Positions 11,488-23,912 are shown, numbered from the stretch's first letter. The stretch: DNA of 64,000 bases from Thermothielavioides terrestris NRRL 8126 (GCF_000226115.1 NC_016462.1:2542001-2606000); one strand, 5' to 3'. Notes: generated from the letters alone by a model not told the origin. A program made the numbers and translations.

Positions 11488-12824
11488 TCACCTCTTGCCC
11501 GTGTTCAGCGGGCTCTGGGCGTCGTACACGTCGGTCGAGATGACGGCCGGGTACTCGACGCCGCCCTGGCGCAGCGCCTCGTCCATGACCTCCATGATGA
11601 CGACGCTCTCGCTCCACGGCAGCGTCGCGCTCTCCTTGCGCCCGTCGCGCAGGCAGCGCGCGCACTCGTCGGCCTCCCAGAACATGCCCTGGCCCCAGCC
11701 GTCGCGCCCGGCGTCCTTGGGGATCGGGCAGTCGACCACCTCGACCTTGCCGCCGCCGTCCTTCTTGATGACGCGGTACTGCAGCGGGCAGTACGCGGGG
11801 CCCATGACCTGGATCTCGCCGCCCGACCCCTGGATGCGGATGGCCGCGCCGCCGCTGTTGTGCCCGTCCACGTCGGTGGCCACCCGGAGCGACGTCAGCG
11901 CGATCCCGTGGCTGTTGTGCTTGGGGAACTGCAAGATGATGCTGGTCGTCTCGTCCGCGCCCGTGTGGTACTTGTTGATGGCCGCCACCACCTTGGGCGC
12001 CTCCTTCTCCGCCTCGGGCTGCACGTGGTACAGCGTCTGGAAGACCCAGGTCAGGGCGTAGATGCCGAGGTCCAGCAGGGCACCGCCCGCCAGGTCCGGG
12101 TTGACCATGCGGTGCGAGTCGGGGAAGTCCACCTTGCCGTCAGCTGCGTCCCTGCCGATGGAGAGGTCGGCTGTTATTGGATTGGATTACAAGGTCAGCA
12201 TCCATCGGCACAGCAGGGCACTGGAAAGAACGGGGCGGAGAGGAATGAATGAACTCACCAATAGTGCGGTACACCTTGCCGATGGCCCCAGACGCAATCA
12301 GATTCCTCACCTGGATGCTGAGGGGGAAGTAGCGCGTCCAAACGGCCTCCATGAAGAAGACGCCCTTGGCACGGGCCGTCTCGACCAGCTTGCGGGCCTG
12401 GGCCGCCGTCACGGTCAGTGCCTTCTCGCACAGAACGTGCTTGCCGGCCTCGAGCGCGAGCATGGCGTTCTGGAAATGGTGGCTGTGGGGCGTGGCGACG
12501 TAGACAATGTCGACGTCGGGATCGGCCACCAGCTCGTGGTACGAGCCGTAGGCCCGGGCCGAGCTCGGCGCCTTAACCTGCTTGAGGAAGTCGACGGCCC
12601 TGTCCTTGGAGCTGGACGAGGCCGCGGCCACGACCTCGTGGCGGACGTCGTGCACCCCGCGGGTGGCCGGGTTGGTGAGGAGGTCCTTGGTGAAGACTGC
12701 GGGCATGAGTAAGCAAAGGCTGTCTCAGAAGAAAAGAGGAAAGGGGCCGCGCTCGCTCACCCTCAGCAATCCAACCCGTGGCCATGATACCCCACCTCGC
12801 CGTGTACGGAGTCGACGATGCCAT
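11488..12824 (-). CDS. Gfo/Idh/MocA-family dehydrogenase (D-xylose 1-dehydrogenase / dihydrodiol dehydrogenase-like)
   Basis: Exons (minus strand) are 12824-12761, 12696-12259 and 12170-11488, with introns of 64 and 88 bp; the product has 394 residues. The N-terminal Rossmann fold starts with WGIMATGWIAEVFTKDL, the dinucleotide-binding glycine region, followed by VDIVYVATPHSHHFQNA. CEKALTVTAAQARKL carries the Glu-Lys of the family, with the Lys expected at the active site. MEAVWTRYFPL and GGALLDLGIYALTW are typical of the dimeric dihydrodiol dehydrogenase / NADP-dependent D-xylose 1-dehydrogenase subgroup. The likely reaction is NADP-dependent oxidation of a sugar (for example D-xylose to xylonolactone) or a trans-dihydrodiol in the cytosol. 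Substrate cannot be read from sequence alone. The gene is divergent from an aldo-keto reductase gene with 626 bp between their starts. Confidence 0.88.
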
Positions 12825-13450
12825 GGTAGTTAGCAGTTATGGGTGTGAGTTTCGACGTTGTTTCTGTGACGGCGGAAGAAAAAAAGGAAAACAGCGACAG
12901 ATGCGGCTTATGTCTTTAAATAAGCTGTCGGCCGTAGGCTCTTAAGACCGAGGGCAGGCGGTCCCTTCCCCTCTTGTTGTCGCTGGGGCTCACGGCGGGG
13001 CAACGACGGCGTCGCGGATAAATCGCCGGAAGAGTGTCCGAACGGCGGGACCGAAACCCGAGAGCTCCAACCCTTCTGCGCTAAAGCACCCCGCTACAGC
13101 GGGGACGGTGCCAAATAAGGCTGGCCGAGCTCGCAGCGCAGTATCACCCGGGAGGAGCTGCCCCGGCGGCCGATCGGCGGGCCGCTCGTGCCGGGTTGCC
13201 ACTACGTCATCCACTCACCGTCCTACAGTGCTTTTACTGTCCCACAGGAGCTCCAGCTGTTTGAAGTCATGCTGTTCGTTTCTTTACTAGAAGCTACAAT
13301 GGCTTCCAGGTTTGTAATTGTTTTACAGGGATAGAAGAAGCAGCCAATGCTGATACAGATGGCGCTCTTGTCTGAGGAAAGAAGGATGTAACAGAACGAA
13401 GCAAGCAGCGCAGCTTCCCCTCATCTCCTCCGTTCCAGCCAACCCAATCC
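12825..13450. other. Shared divergent promoter region
   Basis: A 626-bp gap separates the start codons of the dehydrogenase (minus) and the aldo-keto reductase (plus). Both promoters must fall here, so the two genes could share control elements. I see no coding sequence and cannot name a specific operator. Confidence 0.6.
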
Positions 13451-14616
13451 ATGGATTGCGTGCTCTTCAAGGCACGACCTTTTTGGGCCGCAGTAAACCG
13501 GCCGAGCTTCACCGTGTACGCAACTCTGCAGCGCTCGTATAGTCCAATCCACTGTATCCTCCGACGCTTCGCCAACATGTCCGCCCCTGAGTCGACCGCG
13601 GCCATGCCGTCCATGATGTACGGGACCGCCTGGAAGAAGGACCGTACGGCCGACCTCGTCTACGAGGCCATCAAGGCTGGCTTTCGCGGCATCGACACGG
13701 CCGCCATGAAGAAGCATTACGACGAGGCGCTCACGGGCGAGGGTATCCGTCGCGCCATCCGCGAGGGCATTGTCTCGCGCAGGGAACTATTCGTACGCCT
13801 GAACGCCCCGCAAGTCCCGTCTTACCGAGATCAACCCAAGACTAACCTCGGATGCCATCAAACCAGATCCAAACCAAATTCACCCCCCTAGACTCTTCCT
13901 CCCCCTACTCCCAGACCGACCCGATCCCCGCCCAAATCCACGCCTCCGTGACCTCCTCCCTCACCAACCTCGCCACGCCCGACCACCCGCAGCCCTACCT
14001 CGACGCGCTGATCCTGCACTCCCCCTTCCCCACCGCCGCCGAGACCCTCGAAGCCTTCCACGCCCTCCAGTCCTACCTGCCCAACTCCCCGGACCCTTCC
14101 CGCGCGGGCAAGATCCTCCGCCTGGGCATCTCCAACATCACCCCAGCCCAGCTACACGCCCTGACCTCCACCTCCACCACCCCATCCCCATCCTCACCAG
14201 CGCCACCACCCATCACCATCATCCAGAACCGCCTCCGCGCCGCCGAGCACGCCTGGGACCGCAGCACGCGTGCCTGGTGCGCCGCCCGCGGCGCGGCCTA
14301 CCAGGGCTTCTGGACGCTGACGGGCAACGCGGGCGTGTGGCAGCAGCGGGGAGGGGGCGCGGCGGCGTGCGTCGGGGTCGGGGCGGTGGCGGACGGCGCG
14401 GGCGTGTCGCGCGCCGCCGCGTGGTACGTGCTGCTGATGGAGGCCGGGGTGGTGGTGCTCAACGGGACGTGCGACGCGGCGCACATGCGGGAGGATCTGG
14501 ATGCGCGGGGGAGGGTGGAGCGGTGGAGGAGGGGTGGGGAGGAAGGGGCGAGGGTTTGGGAGGAGGCGTGGAGGGAGTTTGAGGCGCTGGTTGGGGGGGT
14601 TGCGAAGCAGGGTTGA
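13451..14616 (+). CDS. Aldo-keto reductase
   Basis: Exons are 13451-13792 and 13867-14616. The 74-bp intron starts GTACGC and ends CCAG, and removing it gives RRELFIQTKFTPLDSSS. The protein has 363 residues. The AKR catalytic tetrad is visible: Asp and Tyr in GIDTAAMKKHYDEALTGE, Lys in FIQTKF, and His in LILHSPFP. LRLGISNITPAQL matches the family's GVSN region. Such enzymes reduce aldehydes and ketones with NADPH. The first ATG gives a 42-residue Arg- and aromatic-rich leader that could be a mitochondrial presequence; the ATG at 13577 (MSAPESTAAM) is an alternative start for a cytosolic form. The C-terminal third is Gly/Ala-rich and diverges from canonical members. Confidence 0.88.
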
Positions 14617-15186
14617 GTTTGCTTGGAGAGGGGAGAGTAGGGAGGATGGAGGGGGAGCTGTGAAGGGAGAGGATAGTGGTAATTGTATGTTTGGTAGCCT
14701 GGTCTGTGGACGGGGAGGGAGGTAGTTGTTTGTTGCTTTACGTAGACGGTCGACCGAGGAACGAACAGCTGATGATGAATCATAATAGCAAAGCGAGATG
14801 TAAAACGGACCCCTTTGCCCCTTTATTCACAGCAGTAACCTCTCCATTCACCGTCTTCACACAAACAGAGCAGCAAGCAGCGTCAAGGCAAGATATGTAT
14901 TACGATCTCCATGGCCAAGGGACGTTTCACCGCCCAGCACAGTTCCTGGTCCAAGCAACTCTCGAGCAATGTTCCACCAAACGCGCAGGTCCCGATCGTC
15001 GTCGGGGAGACAGACCCAGAGGCAGGCCAGACTAGTCTTCCAGTGATAGCCCCCCATCAGCGTCCAAGACTGCCAATGCCAAAGTATCAGAGCCCGCTCC
15101 ATGCGCCACGAGAGAGCTCCGTCAAAACCACTTCGAATCTCTTCTCACACCCCTCGTCGCGTCAAACCCTCCTCGTCGTCAGTTGC
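14617..15186. other. Convergent intergenic region, AKR / PCF11
   Basis: This is the space between two convergent genes and should hold their 3' untranslated ends. It is G-rich just after the aldo-keto reductase stop. Nothing else is recognisable. Confidence 0.5.
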
Positions 15187-17971
15187 CTACCCCTCCAACT
15201 TTACCCGGCCTCTAACTCCACCGGCCTCATCCTATATCCAGTGTTAGCACACCGTACCCATTAGTTACCCTCATGCCACTCGCTCCCCAGTAACACCCCC
15301 GAGACAAAGGCTTTTTTTTTGAAAGAAAAAAAAATTAACATCAAGGGAAAAGAAACAAAGGACATACCTCAGCCTTCCTCTTCCCCAACACCGGCCCCGA
15401 TCCCAGCCCCGACCCCGACCCCGACCCGGCCCCGGCCCCGGCCCCAATCCCGGCCCCGACCCCCGCGGCCTCGCGGTGGCAGCTGGCGTGGAAGACCCTG
15501 CCACCGACGCGCACCGCGTCCGTCCACACCCACTCCTGCGCCTCGTCCAGCCACTTCATCTCGAACCGCTCGAGGCAGATCGGGCAGGCGCCGCCCCCGG
15601 CCGCGCCGGCCGCGTCCTCCGGCACGGGCAGGTACGGCGCCGCCGCCCCCGCCGCCCTGGTCGCCGAGGCGCCGTCGCCGCTGCCGCTGCTGCCGGCTGT
15701 GTAGTGCGGGGCGCCGCCTGGGGCTGTGGTGCCGCTGCTGCTGCCGCCGCTGCCGGCGGGGGCGGCGGTGGTGGTGGACCCGGTGAGGTGGAGGTTGGAT
15801 AGGAGGGCGGTGGTGGAAGGGTTGATGCTGTTGTTGTTGTTGGAGAGGGAAGCGGAGTCGTTAGGTGGGGAGAGATAATCCGTGTCGATGGCTTCGCGGG
15901 AGCGGATCCAGTCCTTTTTCACGGGCGGTTAGTTTCAGCGATAAAGGGGGGGAAGGGTTGGGCTCGGGCCAGGACTTACCAACTCGTCGACATACCAGCT
16001 GCGGTGCTGGCCGCGCTTCTCGGCCTCGGCGGTCCGCTGGTGGACGCGGAAGTGCCAGTCCATGTGCGCCGTCTTCTTGCGGCGGCCCTCGTCGTCCGTC
16101 CGGAAGCGCCTGCCGCAATGCGTGCACGGCGGGCCGAGCTCTTCGTGGAGCTGGGCGATCAATTCGGGTCGGAAGCTGCTCGGTTGTCAGCTCAGTGTTT
16201 GCTCGTTCATCAGGGACAGTATCCTGGTAAGGTTGATAGGTGTGTGCCTCTAAACTCACATTTTCAGGGAAGCAGCCTTCAGCTCGATCCCCCCTTCCGC
16301 AACCACGCCCGCAAGCGACTGGAATCGGCCGGGCGGAGGCGGAGTGGGTGTTGCGTCGGACTTGATCAGGCCCGATTGCCTCAGCATGGCCAGCAGCGCG
16401 GAAGGATCAGACGGGGGAGGGGGAGGAGCAGCCGCTGCGACGGGCCTCGCCGGTTGGGCAGATGTCTGCGGAGGCGGTGACCGCAAAGCAGCGGCGATTG
16501 CTGCGGCCGCCGCCGGTCCAAGTGCCGGAAGCGCCGGAGGAGGCGGAGGAGGCGGAGGATGTTGTGGTGTGGGAGTCCGCTGCTGCGGCGTGGCAGACTT
16601 GCGAGCGGCCACCGAGAGCAACGTCGCCAGAGCCCCCTGTCCGAAGATCGAGTCGATCGACACGCCGCCCTTGCCTGCTGCAGTCGGAGGAGGTGCCGCC
16701 GCAGCAGGGGGCACAGGTGCCGGCTGTTGAGACACAACCGGCGGTGTTGGAGTGACGGTGTAGGGGACACCGGGGTAAGCGGTGCTAGGCGCCGTGAGCG
16801 CGGCAGGGCCGGCAGCGGCAGCAGTGACCGCCGCCGGCGGCTGCGGGCGGATGTTTACGGCAAGTTCAGCAACTCGATCTCTTATGATCATCAACTGATC
16901 CTGAGGCATGTCTTGGCTCTGGATTATGGTTTGCAAGTCCAGCAATGCCTTCAGTCTGGTTTGTTTACTAGTATCAAGGGGATCTTTTGCAAATTCCGCC
17001 TTCTCCACAATGATCAGTTGCTGGATATCATCCTTCAACTTGTCTATGCTTATTCCTGGCTGGGGAGCGGCGCCATAGACTGGCCCCGAGGCCGGCTGTG
17101 GATACGGCGGATACGGCCCAGCGGATGGAGCAGGCTGTGGTGTCGCACGGTGTGGGATTGCATGTGGTGGCCCCTGGAAGAGATTGTCAGCACACCGAAT
17201 CACGCATGCTTAGGCCATGGCTGTACTTACGCTGACCGGGTGTGCCGGATACGGCTGCGGAGTCGGCGCCGCATCCGGCTGGTGTCCGTTGGGTCCAGGA
17301 TAGAGCGGCTGCTGCGGAGGAGGCTGGTACGGCCTTCCGGTGGGCGGAGTGGGTGTGTCTCGACTGGGAACGGGCTGCCGGCCGCGCATGAGCTGCTGCT
17401 GTCCCTGGTAGCTGCTCTGGTGGGCAGCGAAAGCTGCATTTCGCGCAGCCATCAGGGCGTTCTCGATCGGCCGAACTTGCTCTATGGGGAACACAGGCTT
17501 CGTCGAAATAGAACCCGGCACCGGTTCTTTCCACGTCTTGAGCATCTCCTCCATCTTTCGCCGTGTCGCATTATCGACCTTGGTGTACGCGCCCATGAAG
17601 ATCGAGTAGAGCTTCGGGCCGAAGTACAGCGCATAGGGTGTCGGGACATTTTTGACGATGGAGTCCAGGACGTAGAGCGCTGGTAATGTCCTGGTGGGCG
17701 GTGCCTAGCCAGCGGTCAGCTCGTGAATGCCTCGGTGAGGTGATAGCTGTCACGCGGGTCGAGTCGTCCACACCATGGGACGCCATGGGTCACCGCCGCG
17801 GAAACATACCTTTTTGATGTGGTTCTGCAGCACTTCCGCGATCGCGAAACCGTGGTTGGCGTTTTCTCGCGCGATGTTAGTGAGCGTGGCGATCTCAATC
17901 CGCGAGTTGACTGTGAGGTCCTCCAGGGCCTGCCGGTAGTCCTCGGCCACGTCGGCCGCGTTGTCTGCCAT
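15187..17971 (-). CDS. pcf11: mRNA 3'-end processing and termination factor Pcf11
   Basis: Six exons: 17971-17810, 17704-17231, 17173-16260, 16175-15980, 15913-15368 and 15231-15187. All junctions close in frame to a 778-residue protein. Residues about 5-140 form a CTD-interacting domain (EDYRQALEDLTVNSRIEIAT, then LPALYVLDSIVKNV and YFGPKLYSIFMGAY), which binds phosphorylated RNA polymerase II C-terminal domain. A Pro/Gln-rich linker follows, then DIQQLIIVEKAEFAKDPLDT and a long Pro/Ala stretch. Two zinc-binding modules frame the C-terminal part: CTHCGRRF with HMDWHFRVH near residue 534, and CPICLERF with FHASCHREA near residue 692, as in yeast Pcf11. The factor belongs to cleavage factor IA and couples cleavage/polyadenylation to transcription termination. 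The last exon, 14 codons plus stop, rests on a GTATGT donor, a TGCTAAC branch site and continuous frame. Confidence 0.92.
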
Positions 17972-19450
17972 GGTCAAGTCGAGTGATGGGCTGCAACGGC
18001 GAGTCGATGAATCAATCAACGTGGCAGGCGGGCTCAATTGCGAGATGGTCAGGAACCGTTCGTTGTCTGTGGGAACAGGCCGCTGAAAGAACCCCTTCTT
18101 CCGAGCGCGATTCCAGTCACAGGTGAAATATCAGAGGTGGGCCCCTATTCAGAAGACGAGAACAATAGGCAGAAAAAAATTCAGCTATTATTCCTCTCCG
18201 AGAAGAAGGCCAGCCCAGCGACCCCAAGACGGCGTGCTCTGCAGAGCGCAATCCTCCACTGGCCACCTTCCCGCTTGGCCTTTTTGGACACGGCGCCCAA
18301 ATCACAATGCGCACACACCATCCACGATCGTATTCCTCTACAGATGATGGATAGGCGGGGAAAGAAGAGAAGGCGAGAGCTCGCAAGGGGTCGAGAGGCG
18401 TTGAGTGGTTTCCCGCACCGCAGGGAATGTGCTCATAGGAATGGACGCGCACTTTCAATTAGGGAGGCTGGCTGCTGAACCCAGCACAGGATCAAAAAAA
18501 GAAAATGTTGTGAATGCTGCAGGTCTCTATGCTGAAACAAAGTCGACTTGTTTTGTGGTTTTGTGGCAGCTGTCAGGCGCGACGGAGTGGTTTGGAGTTG
18601 GATCGGGTCTGCGGCTGCACGGAAACTGCGAACACAAAGGCAGCCGCTTACTTAAGCCGGTTGCATGCACAGACCACCGGGCTTACGAGAGCAGACCGGA
18701 AGACGGGAAATAGCCGTTAACAGTTAACAGCTCCAGTGCACACATAAAGCTGTTAGGACACTTCAGTGATTTGATTGGCTTCAAATCAGCAACCTTTCCC
18801 CTGAACTTCGTTAACCACTGTTCTAAATCAGGCACTGCCACCACGCAGTCACCGTGGGTGTCATTCAGTCATTGAAGGGGGCTGCTGACGCCCGAGTTTG
18901 AATCTACTAGAATTTGGAATCTCTGTGTTGCTCCCAGCTCTTCGGCGCTAAACAACAGAGAACTGAAGTTATTTTACTACCACGGGGTGTCAACGAAACC
19001 AGCAGAAGAAGCCTCTAAGTAGTGTCATAACTGTTTGCTTCGGTGTCTTCTTTACCTGGCCCGAGAGCATTCGTGAGCCTAGCTCGAAGCTGCAAGGCAT
19101 CTCTCTCTGCATGTGCAGCCTTAGTGCAGTTAGATCCGGTATATTACCTGGTAGTTCCTATTGCCAGAACCGCTAAAGACAACCCAAACCCCGTCCATGC
19201 CCAGCCAGATGCATGCACAAAAAGAAGTAGCGGGTATACATTGTAAAGCAAGCCAACGGTCACGCCGTGAACCCCGAGAACGCCCATCCCCATTCGCCTT
19301 CACTGTCCCATTTGCCATACCAGCCAGCGCACTGACGCGGTCCTGGTGTGAGGAAGCAATGGCGGTAGCGGTGTATTGATTTTGCCAGTCTATCGAAAGG
19401 AAATGCAAGAAAAAAGGAGCGTGTGTGTTCGTTGCTGTCTCTGACAACAA
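17972..19450. other. Intergenic region upstream of PCF11
   Basis: This holds the PCF11 promoter and the 3' flank of the membrane-protein gene. GTTAACAGTTAACAG near 18716-18730 is a short direct repeat of GTTAACA. I see no gene, and no frame shows conserved motifs. Confidence 0.5.
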
Positions 19451-20677
19451 TCAGAACGGGTCCATGTGGGCTGCGCTGTAGTGGCTGCTCCCAGTAAGCG
19501 CGGGGTGCATCGCGGTGGGCGGCCGTTGGACGGTCGGGAGGATTGGGCTGGCCCGGTCTTCGTGACCTTGCTCGACATCCAAGTTATCCAGGTTCTGCGG
19601 GAACGGCTTGCTGATGTACGGGCGCGACTTGCGGAAGTTCTTGGGGTTCAGGACCCTCGTAAGACGCTTCACCGCCGACGAGGGCTCGACCTCGGCCTCC
19701 TTGGACCAGCTCTGCGCCGACCAGTTGTCACGGTGTGGGGGCGAGTATGGCTCGCTGAAGCTGTGACTGGCGTTGAAGGCGTTGTCGCTGGCTTGCTGCA
19801 GTGCCAGCTTGCCGTGGGTCCGGATCATGCGAGAGGTGGCCTTGATGCGCACTCCTTTTTCGATTACAGACGCACGGAACACCATGGCGCCGAAGATGTT
19901 GAAGAAGCCGAACGTAATGGCAAGAATGCCCGAGGCGAGAAAAGCTCGCCACCACGCCCACCCGATCGAGTCGGTGGTGTACGCTGGCTTGATCAAGTCT
20001 CCCAGGACTTGGAAGCCGATGAATATCATGCCGAAGCCAAGCCAGGCGAGCGAATGGTCGGGCCCCAGCACCGGCCAGGTCCTTCGGAACGCCGCCTTAA
20101 ACCACGGGATCGGCAACTCTGAATAGAAAAGCACGGCCGAGATGAGGAAAACGAACACGTGGGTGAGAGTATCGAAAAAGAAGAAGTTGCCTGTGAAGCC
20201 CGAGAGGACTGGCATGGCCATGCTGGCCAGCATCACGGCAGCCAGGCCGATCAGGTTGAGAGCGCGGAGAACGTTGAGGACCACATGGCCAATGCCCAGG
20301 AGCTTCGAGTCCTGCCCAAGACTGAACATTTCGGGTTGATGTCGGTCTGGTCTCGTGTTAGTCCCTGTTCGTTTGCTGTCTGCCGCTCTGCCTGTGAATT
20401 CTGCGCGTTCCCGGGGAAGGGGTGCTGCTTGACCCGCAGAGGGGCCGGCCTCAGAGCGCATGGGCTTCGTCTGTGGCACATGGTTTCGTGAACGAGCCCT
20501 CGCAGGATGACTTGATCTCTCGGGCAAGACATCCTCCTCGGGTGCGTCCGGCGCTTCGTCAGCGGCCGACAGCATCGAGGCACGTCCCGCGCGGGGGGCA
20601 GAACCATCAGATAGCGCCGAGACTTCAGAACGCGCTCTCGAGGGGTTTCGAGCCAGCTCTATAGGAGGAGATGCCAT
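19451..20677 (-). CDS. Four-pass membrane protein (DUF7598-like, fungal)
   Basis: A single open frame of 408 residues. Four hydrophobic segments are clear at about residues 130-158, 163-186, 208-230 and 242-266, including GNFFFFDTLTHVFVFLI and WWRAFLASGILAITFGFF. The C-terminal 130 residues are polar and probably cytosolic. I recognise the MFSLGQDSKLLGIGHVVLNV region as the start of the conserved part of an uncharacterised fungal membrane family; the DUF7598 label is from memory. The 116 residues before MFSLG are low complexity. An ATG at 20329 begins exactly at MFSLG, and a CTAAC...CCAG acceptor-like sequence lies just upstream of it. The real start may therefore be 20329, with an intron in the leader. 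Function is unknown. Confidence 0.75.
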   Translation of the reverse strand: MASPPIELARNPSRARSEVSALSDGSAPRAGRASMLSAADEAPDAPEEDVLPERSSHPARARSRNHVPQTKPMRSEAGPSAGQAAPLPRERAEFTGRAADSKRTGTNTRPDRHQPEMFSLGQDSKLLGIGHVVLNVLRALNLIGLAAVMLASMAMPVLSGFTGNFFFFDTLTHVFVFLISAVLFYSELPIPWFKAAFRRTWPVLGPDHSLAWLGFGMIFIGFQVLGDLIKPAYTTDSIGWAWWRAFLASGILAITFGFFNIFGAMVFRASVIEKGVRIKATSRMIRTHGKLALQQASDNAFNASHSFSEPYSPPHRDNWSAQSWSKEAEVEPSSAVKRLTRVLNPKNFRKSRPYISKPFPQNLDNLDVEQGHEDRASPILPTVQRPPTAMHPALTGSSHYSAAHMDPF

Positions 20678-22575
20678 ATTGGGAGTCCGTCTCCGCGTTG
20701 CTCGCTCGCTTGCTTGTGTTCTTTGGGTGGATCGGGGGCTGGGGCTCGGGCTTGAAAGCAGATAGGCTGGTGCCGGTGTATAAATACTTACAGAAAGAGC
20801 GTGTGGTCCGAAGAGTGAAACTGCCTGCAGTTCTTGAGTGCTGGAAATGCCAATGTGACGCTCTGCTGGCGAACACGTAACAGGTTGGTGACAAGGAGTT
20901 TGTTGGCAAGAAGAAATGACCGGGAAAGAGTTGGGTCCGATAGGATGAGGAGTGACGAACAGGCCGTGCTAGGTAAGAAATGGACGAAGGAAAAGAGAGC
21001 AAACAATAACTAGATCAATAGGAAAATACTCTCATTGTGAGAGGCGCGACAATGGCGACCCGACAAAGGCGATGAGGAGACAAGCCCGTGCGTAAGGGGT
21101 GGTGACGGGCGGCCTTATAACAAACAATGGGAACAGCTGCGTGTGTCACGGCAATTGACTATGAACAAAGCGAAAAAGAATGAAAGGAGGAACAGGGGGT
21201 GAGCAGGCAAAGAAGTGGTCCGCGGCTCTCGTGAGCGTTTCGCATCAAGCAGCGCTGTTTCCTTTGCTTCTGGCCAATGAAGCCGTAGGCGCGGGGACGG
21301 CCGCAGGGCAGACAGCACCTGGAATTGCCTGCAGGACGGGAACCCGGCCGTTTCATGAGACGGATGGCGAGCAGCGGATCGCGCGGGTACCTGAGCAAGA
21401 GCCGAGCTACACAAATTAACTTTAACTGCCACACACAGCAGCTTCCACGCCAGGCTTGTCGCCTCGGCCCAGGTTCTCTCCTCCATGCAGGAGGAAGGCA
21501 GGCGGATGGTCCAGGTTGTCACAGCGGCCCCGCGATCCCACGCGGAGCCGGTGGATGCCAGCGCATAAACGCGTCCCGTAAATCACTGTCATCCAATGAT
21601 TCGGCAAAGCCCCTCCGTAGCGAGAACGCCGTCCGTCTGGAGATGATCGAGAGATCACGACGCAGGAGCCGGGGCCGAGATGCATGGAGCGAGCCACCTT
21701 CAAACCCGGGCCAGTTGCACACATCGATTGGCTGGGAGTGAACCAAGCCCGTTTCAGGCAGTTTTAGCCTTGGGCATCACCGATTTGATATCCGGTCTCT
21801 CGGCCTGCGCTCTCTCCATGGATTGAGAACGGGGAGTGAGGGAAAAGATCCGAGCGCATTTAGCACCAGCACTGTCGTGCAGTGTGTAATGGAATGAAGA
21901 GGATCGGTGTTCCCAGATGGTGGTGTGCAAGTCGAAAGTGTCCATTGGAAGCAAATCAAACCAAGTTCGATTTGCAGGGTTAGGGTCGGTTTCCACCGCC
22001 GATGACTAAGGTACCTGATGTACTGTAGTTACTGTGGAAGTCGGCTCGTGGCTCTCGACATAACAAGGGCTGCAGCTCGGAGCCCGCGGCCAGTAGAAGT
22101 TTCTCACTTGGACCTTGCAACTATTTTCAGACCAGTCCTTCTCCAGGAGCCAGCTTGACGCCGACCCGGTGTAGCACCGGCGTTCCGCGCGTCTACTGTG
22201 GAGGGTGAAGGCCGGAAGGAGAAGGAAAGTCGAGGACATGATTGGTCAGAGGGAGAATGTCCTGTGCACTCAGGATCAGAGGTTCAGCGTCCTTAGGGAC
22301 CCACCGGCAGAAGCGCCCAGAACCCCTGAAGCTGTGGCCACCTGCTCAGCCTCGTTGGGCCGGTGCCGACTGGCAACAAGTGGCCCTGATCAGGCAGCCC
22401 GCTAACGTTAAGTGCTTGTTGCTGCTGACCCTCTAAATCCGATTCACGATCCATCATCCGCTCTCGCGGTGAACGGAACGACGCATCGCACCGCACCGCA
22501 CGCGATCGCCAAGCGCGAATCAGCCTACACCGTACTGCATCGCTCGCTCGATAGAGCCCCCCGCCTGTCGAAGAA
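20678..22575. other. Divergent intergenic region, membrane protein / SERF
   Basis: Nearly 1.9 kb separates two divergent genes. It has no recognisable coding sequence. A CTAAGGTACCTGATG element lies at 22006-22020. Short frames on both strands are unsupported. Confidence 0.5.
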
Positions 22576-22966
22576 ATGTCTCGCGGAAACCAGCGCGAGA
22601 AGGCCCGCGAGGCCACTCAGAAGAAGCTGGCTGCCCAGGTACGCCTTTCGTTGCTCTGCTCCTCGAGCTCTGGCGGCGCCAGAACCTGCTTCTGACGGGA
22701 ATCAACCAACCTACAGAAAAAGGCCCACGGCATGAGCGGCAGCGAGCTGGCCAAGGCGAAGGAGATTGCCGCGCAGAAGATGCGCGAGAAGCAGGCAGCC
22801 GGTATGCGCCAACCCGTCTTTCCGACCGATGCGCACTGCAACCCTTGATTCCCAGCCCGCAATCCTCTGTGTAGTTGTTGCTGGCAGCCGCACATACTAA
22901 CACCGTTCTCGCTCAGCCGACGCGAGGAAGGCTGCTGAGGCTGCCGCTGCCAAAGCCAAGAAATGA
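22576..22966 (+). CDS. SERF/4F5-family small protein
   Basis: Three small exons, 22576-22638, 22717-22801 and 22917-22966, encode 65 residues. Introns have GTACGC...ACAG and GTATGC...TCAG ends, the second with a TACTAAC-like branch site, and all phases agree. The N-terminus MSRGNQREKAREATQKKLAA is the 4F5/SERF signature (M-x-R-G-N-Q-R-x-x-x-R). The rest is a highly charged Lys/Ala/Glu helix: MSGSELAKAKEIAAQKM, then an Ala/Lys tail. Animal SERF proteins promote amyloid aggregation of other proteins and bind nucleic acid; in fungi the role is little known. It is probably an abundant nuclear or cytosolic RNA-associated protein. The ATG has a purine-rich context (gaagaaATG). Confidence 0.9.
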
Positions 22967-23912
22967 AATCCCCTGTCGCTGCCGACCAGCGTGATCGGAA
23001 CGATAGCACACAGCGAAACGACCGAAACGACTTTTCTTTTTTACATACGACATTGCGGAAGGCGTCTTGTTTACGGCGAACCAACGGGGTTCTGGCCCGG
23101 CGTCACAGTCAACAACGGGACATTCCTATCAAGGCCGTTGGGGGCGGGACCAGACACGAAGAAACGGGGCGTTCTTGCTGGCTTATTACTGGCGTAGATG
23201 AAGGCGCGTTGTATGGCAAGTTGATTCATCTCCTCCTTCCTTTTGTCAATAGGCGTGATCTGGGCAGGGGGCAACTTGCGTTTCTCTGCCGTTTTGCATA
23301 ACAATCTATCAACTACTTCCCGCTTCTCTCTGAGAGCAATCACTGTGGTCAGTGCTGATTGTTGCTACGTCTCCTGTATACAACCTCTGCTCGTTTCTGG
23401 ACACATAGTCCTTTCCTTGTATGCCCATGCTGAAGCGGCGAGGGTCGACATCTACACAAGGGCACTGGACATGCGCCTAACGCCCTGGAAACCAACCGGG
23501 CAGCATGGTTCACCGTGAGGAAACCGAAACCGGCGTTTCGGTACGCAAAACATCCCCAATTTATCACCAACAGCTCACGTACAGGCCAGAAGCAACAGGG
23601 TCGTCATATTCCACCGTGAGATATATATATTAAGAGTTGTGCATCCAGAAACTACGAACCAGTCATATGCCTCGCTGCTCCAACACCCAGGCCGGGCAGC
23701 AGCGGGGAAACAGAACAAGGGACATCAGGAGAGGAAAGGAAAAAAGTGAACAGAAGATCTACAGGCAAATGGTATTTCCGCCTCCCGCCGTCCGCCTTAG
23801 CAGCCCAGCCACAACCTCCGCATTCCAGAAACGAACACCAGGTCAAGGTATCCATGACCCACCCAGCTTTTGAAGACAAATGAATGCCTCCCTTTGCTTC
23901 AAAACAGCGCTC
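22967..23912. other. Convergent intergenic region, SERF / cupredoxin
   Basis: About 950 bp between convergent genes, holding both 3' flanks. A short AT run (ATATATATAT) lies near 23622-23632. No gene is visible. Confidence 0.5.
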
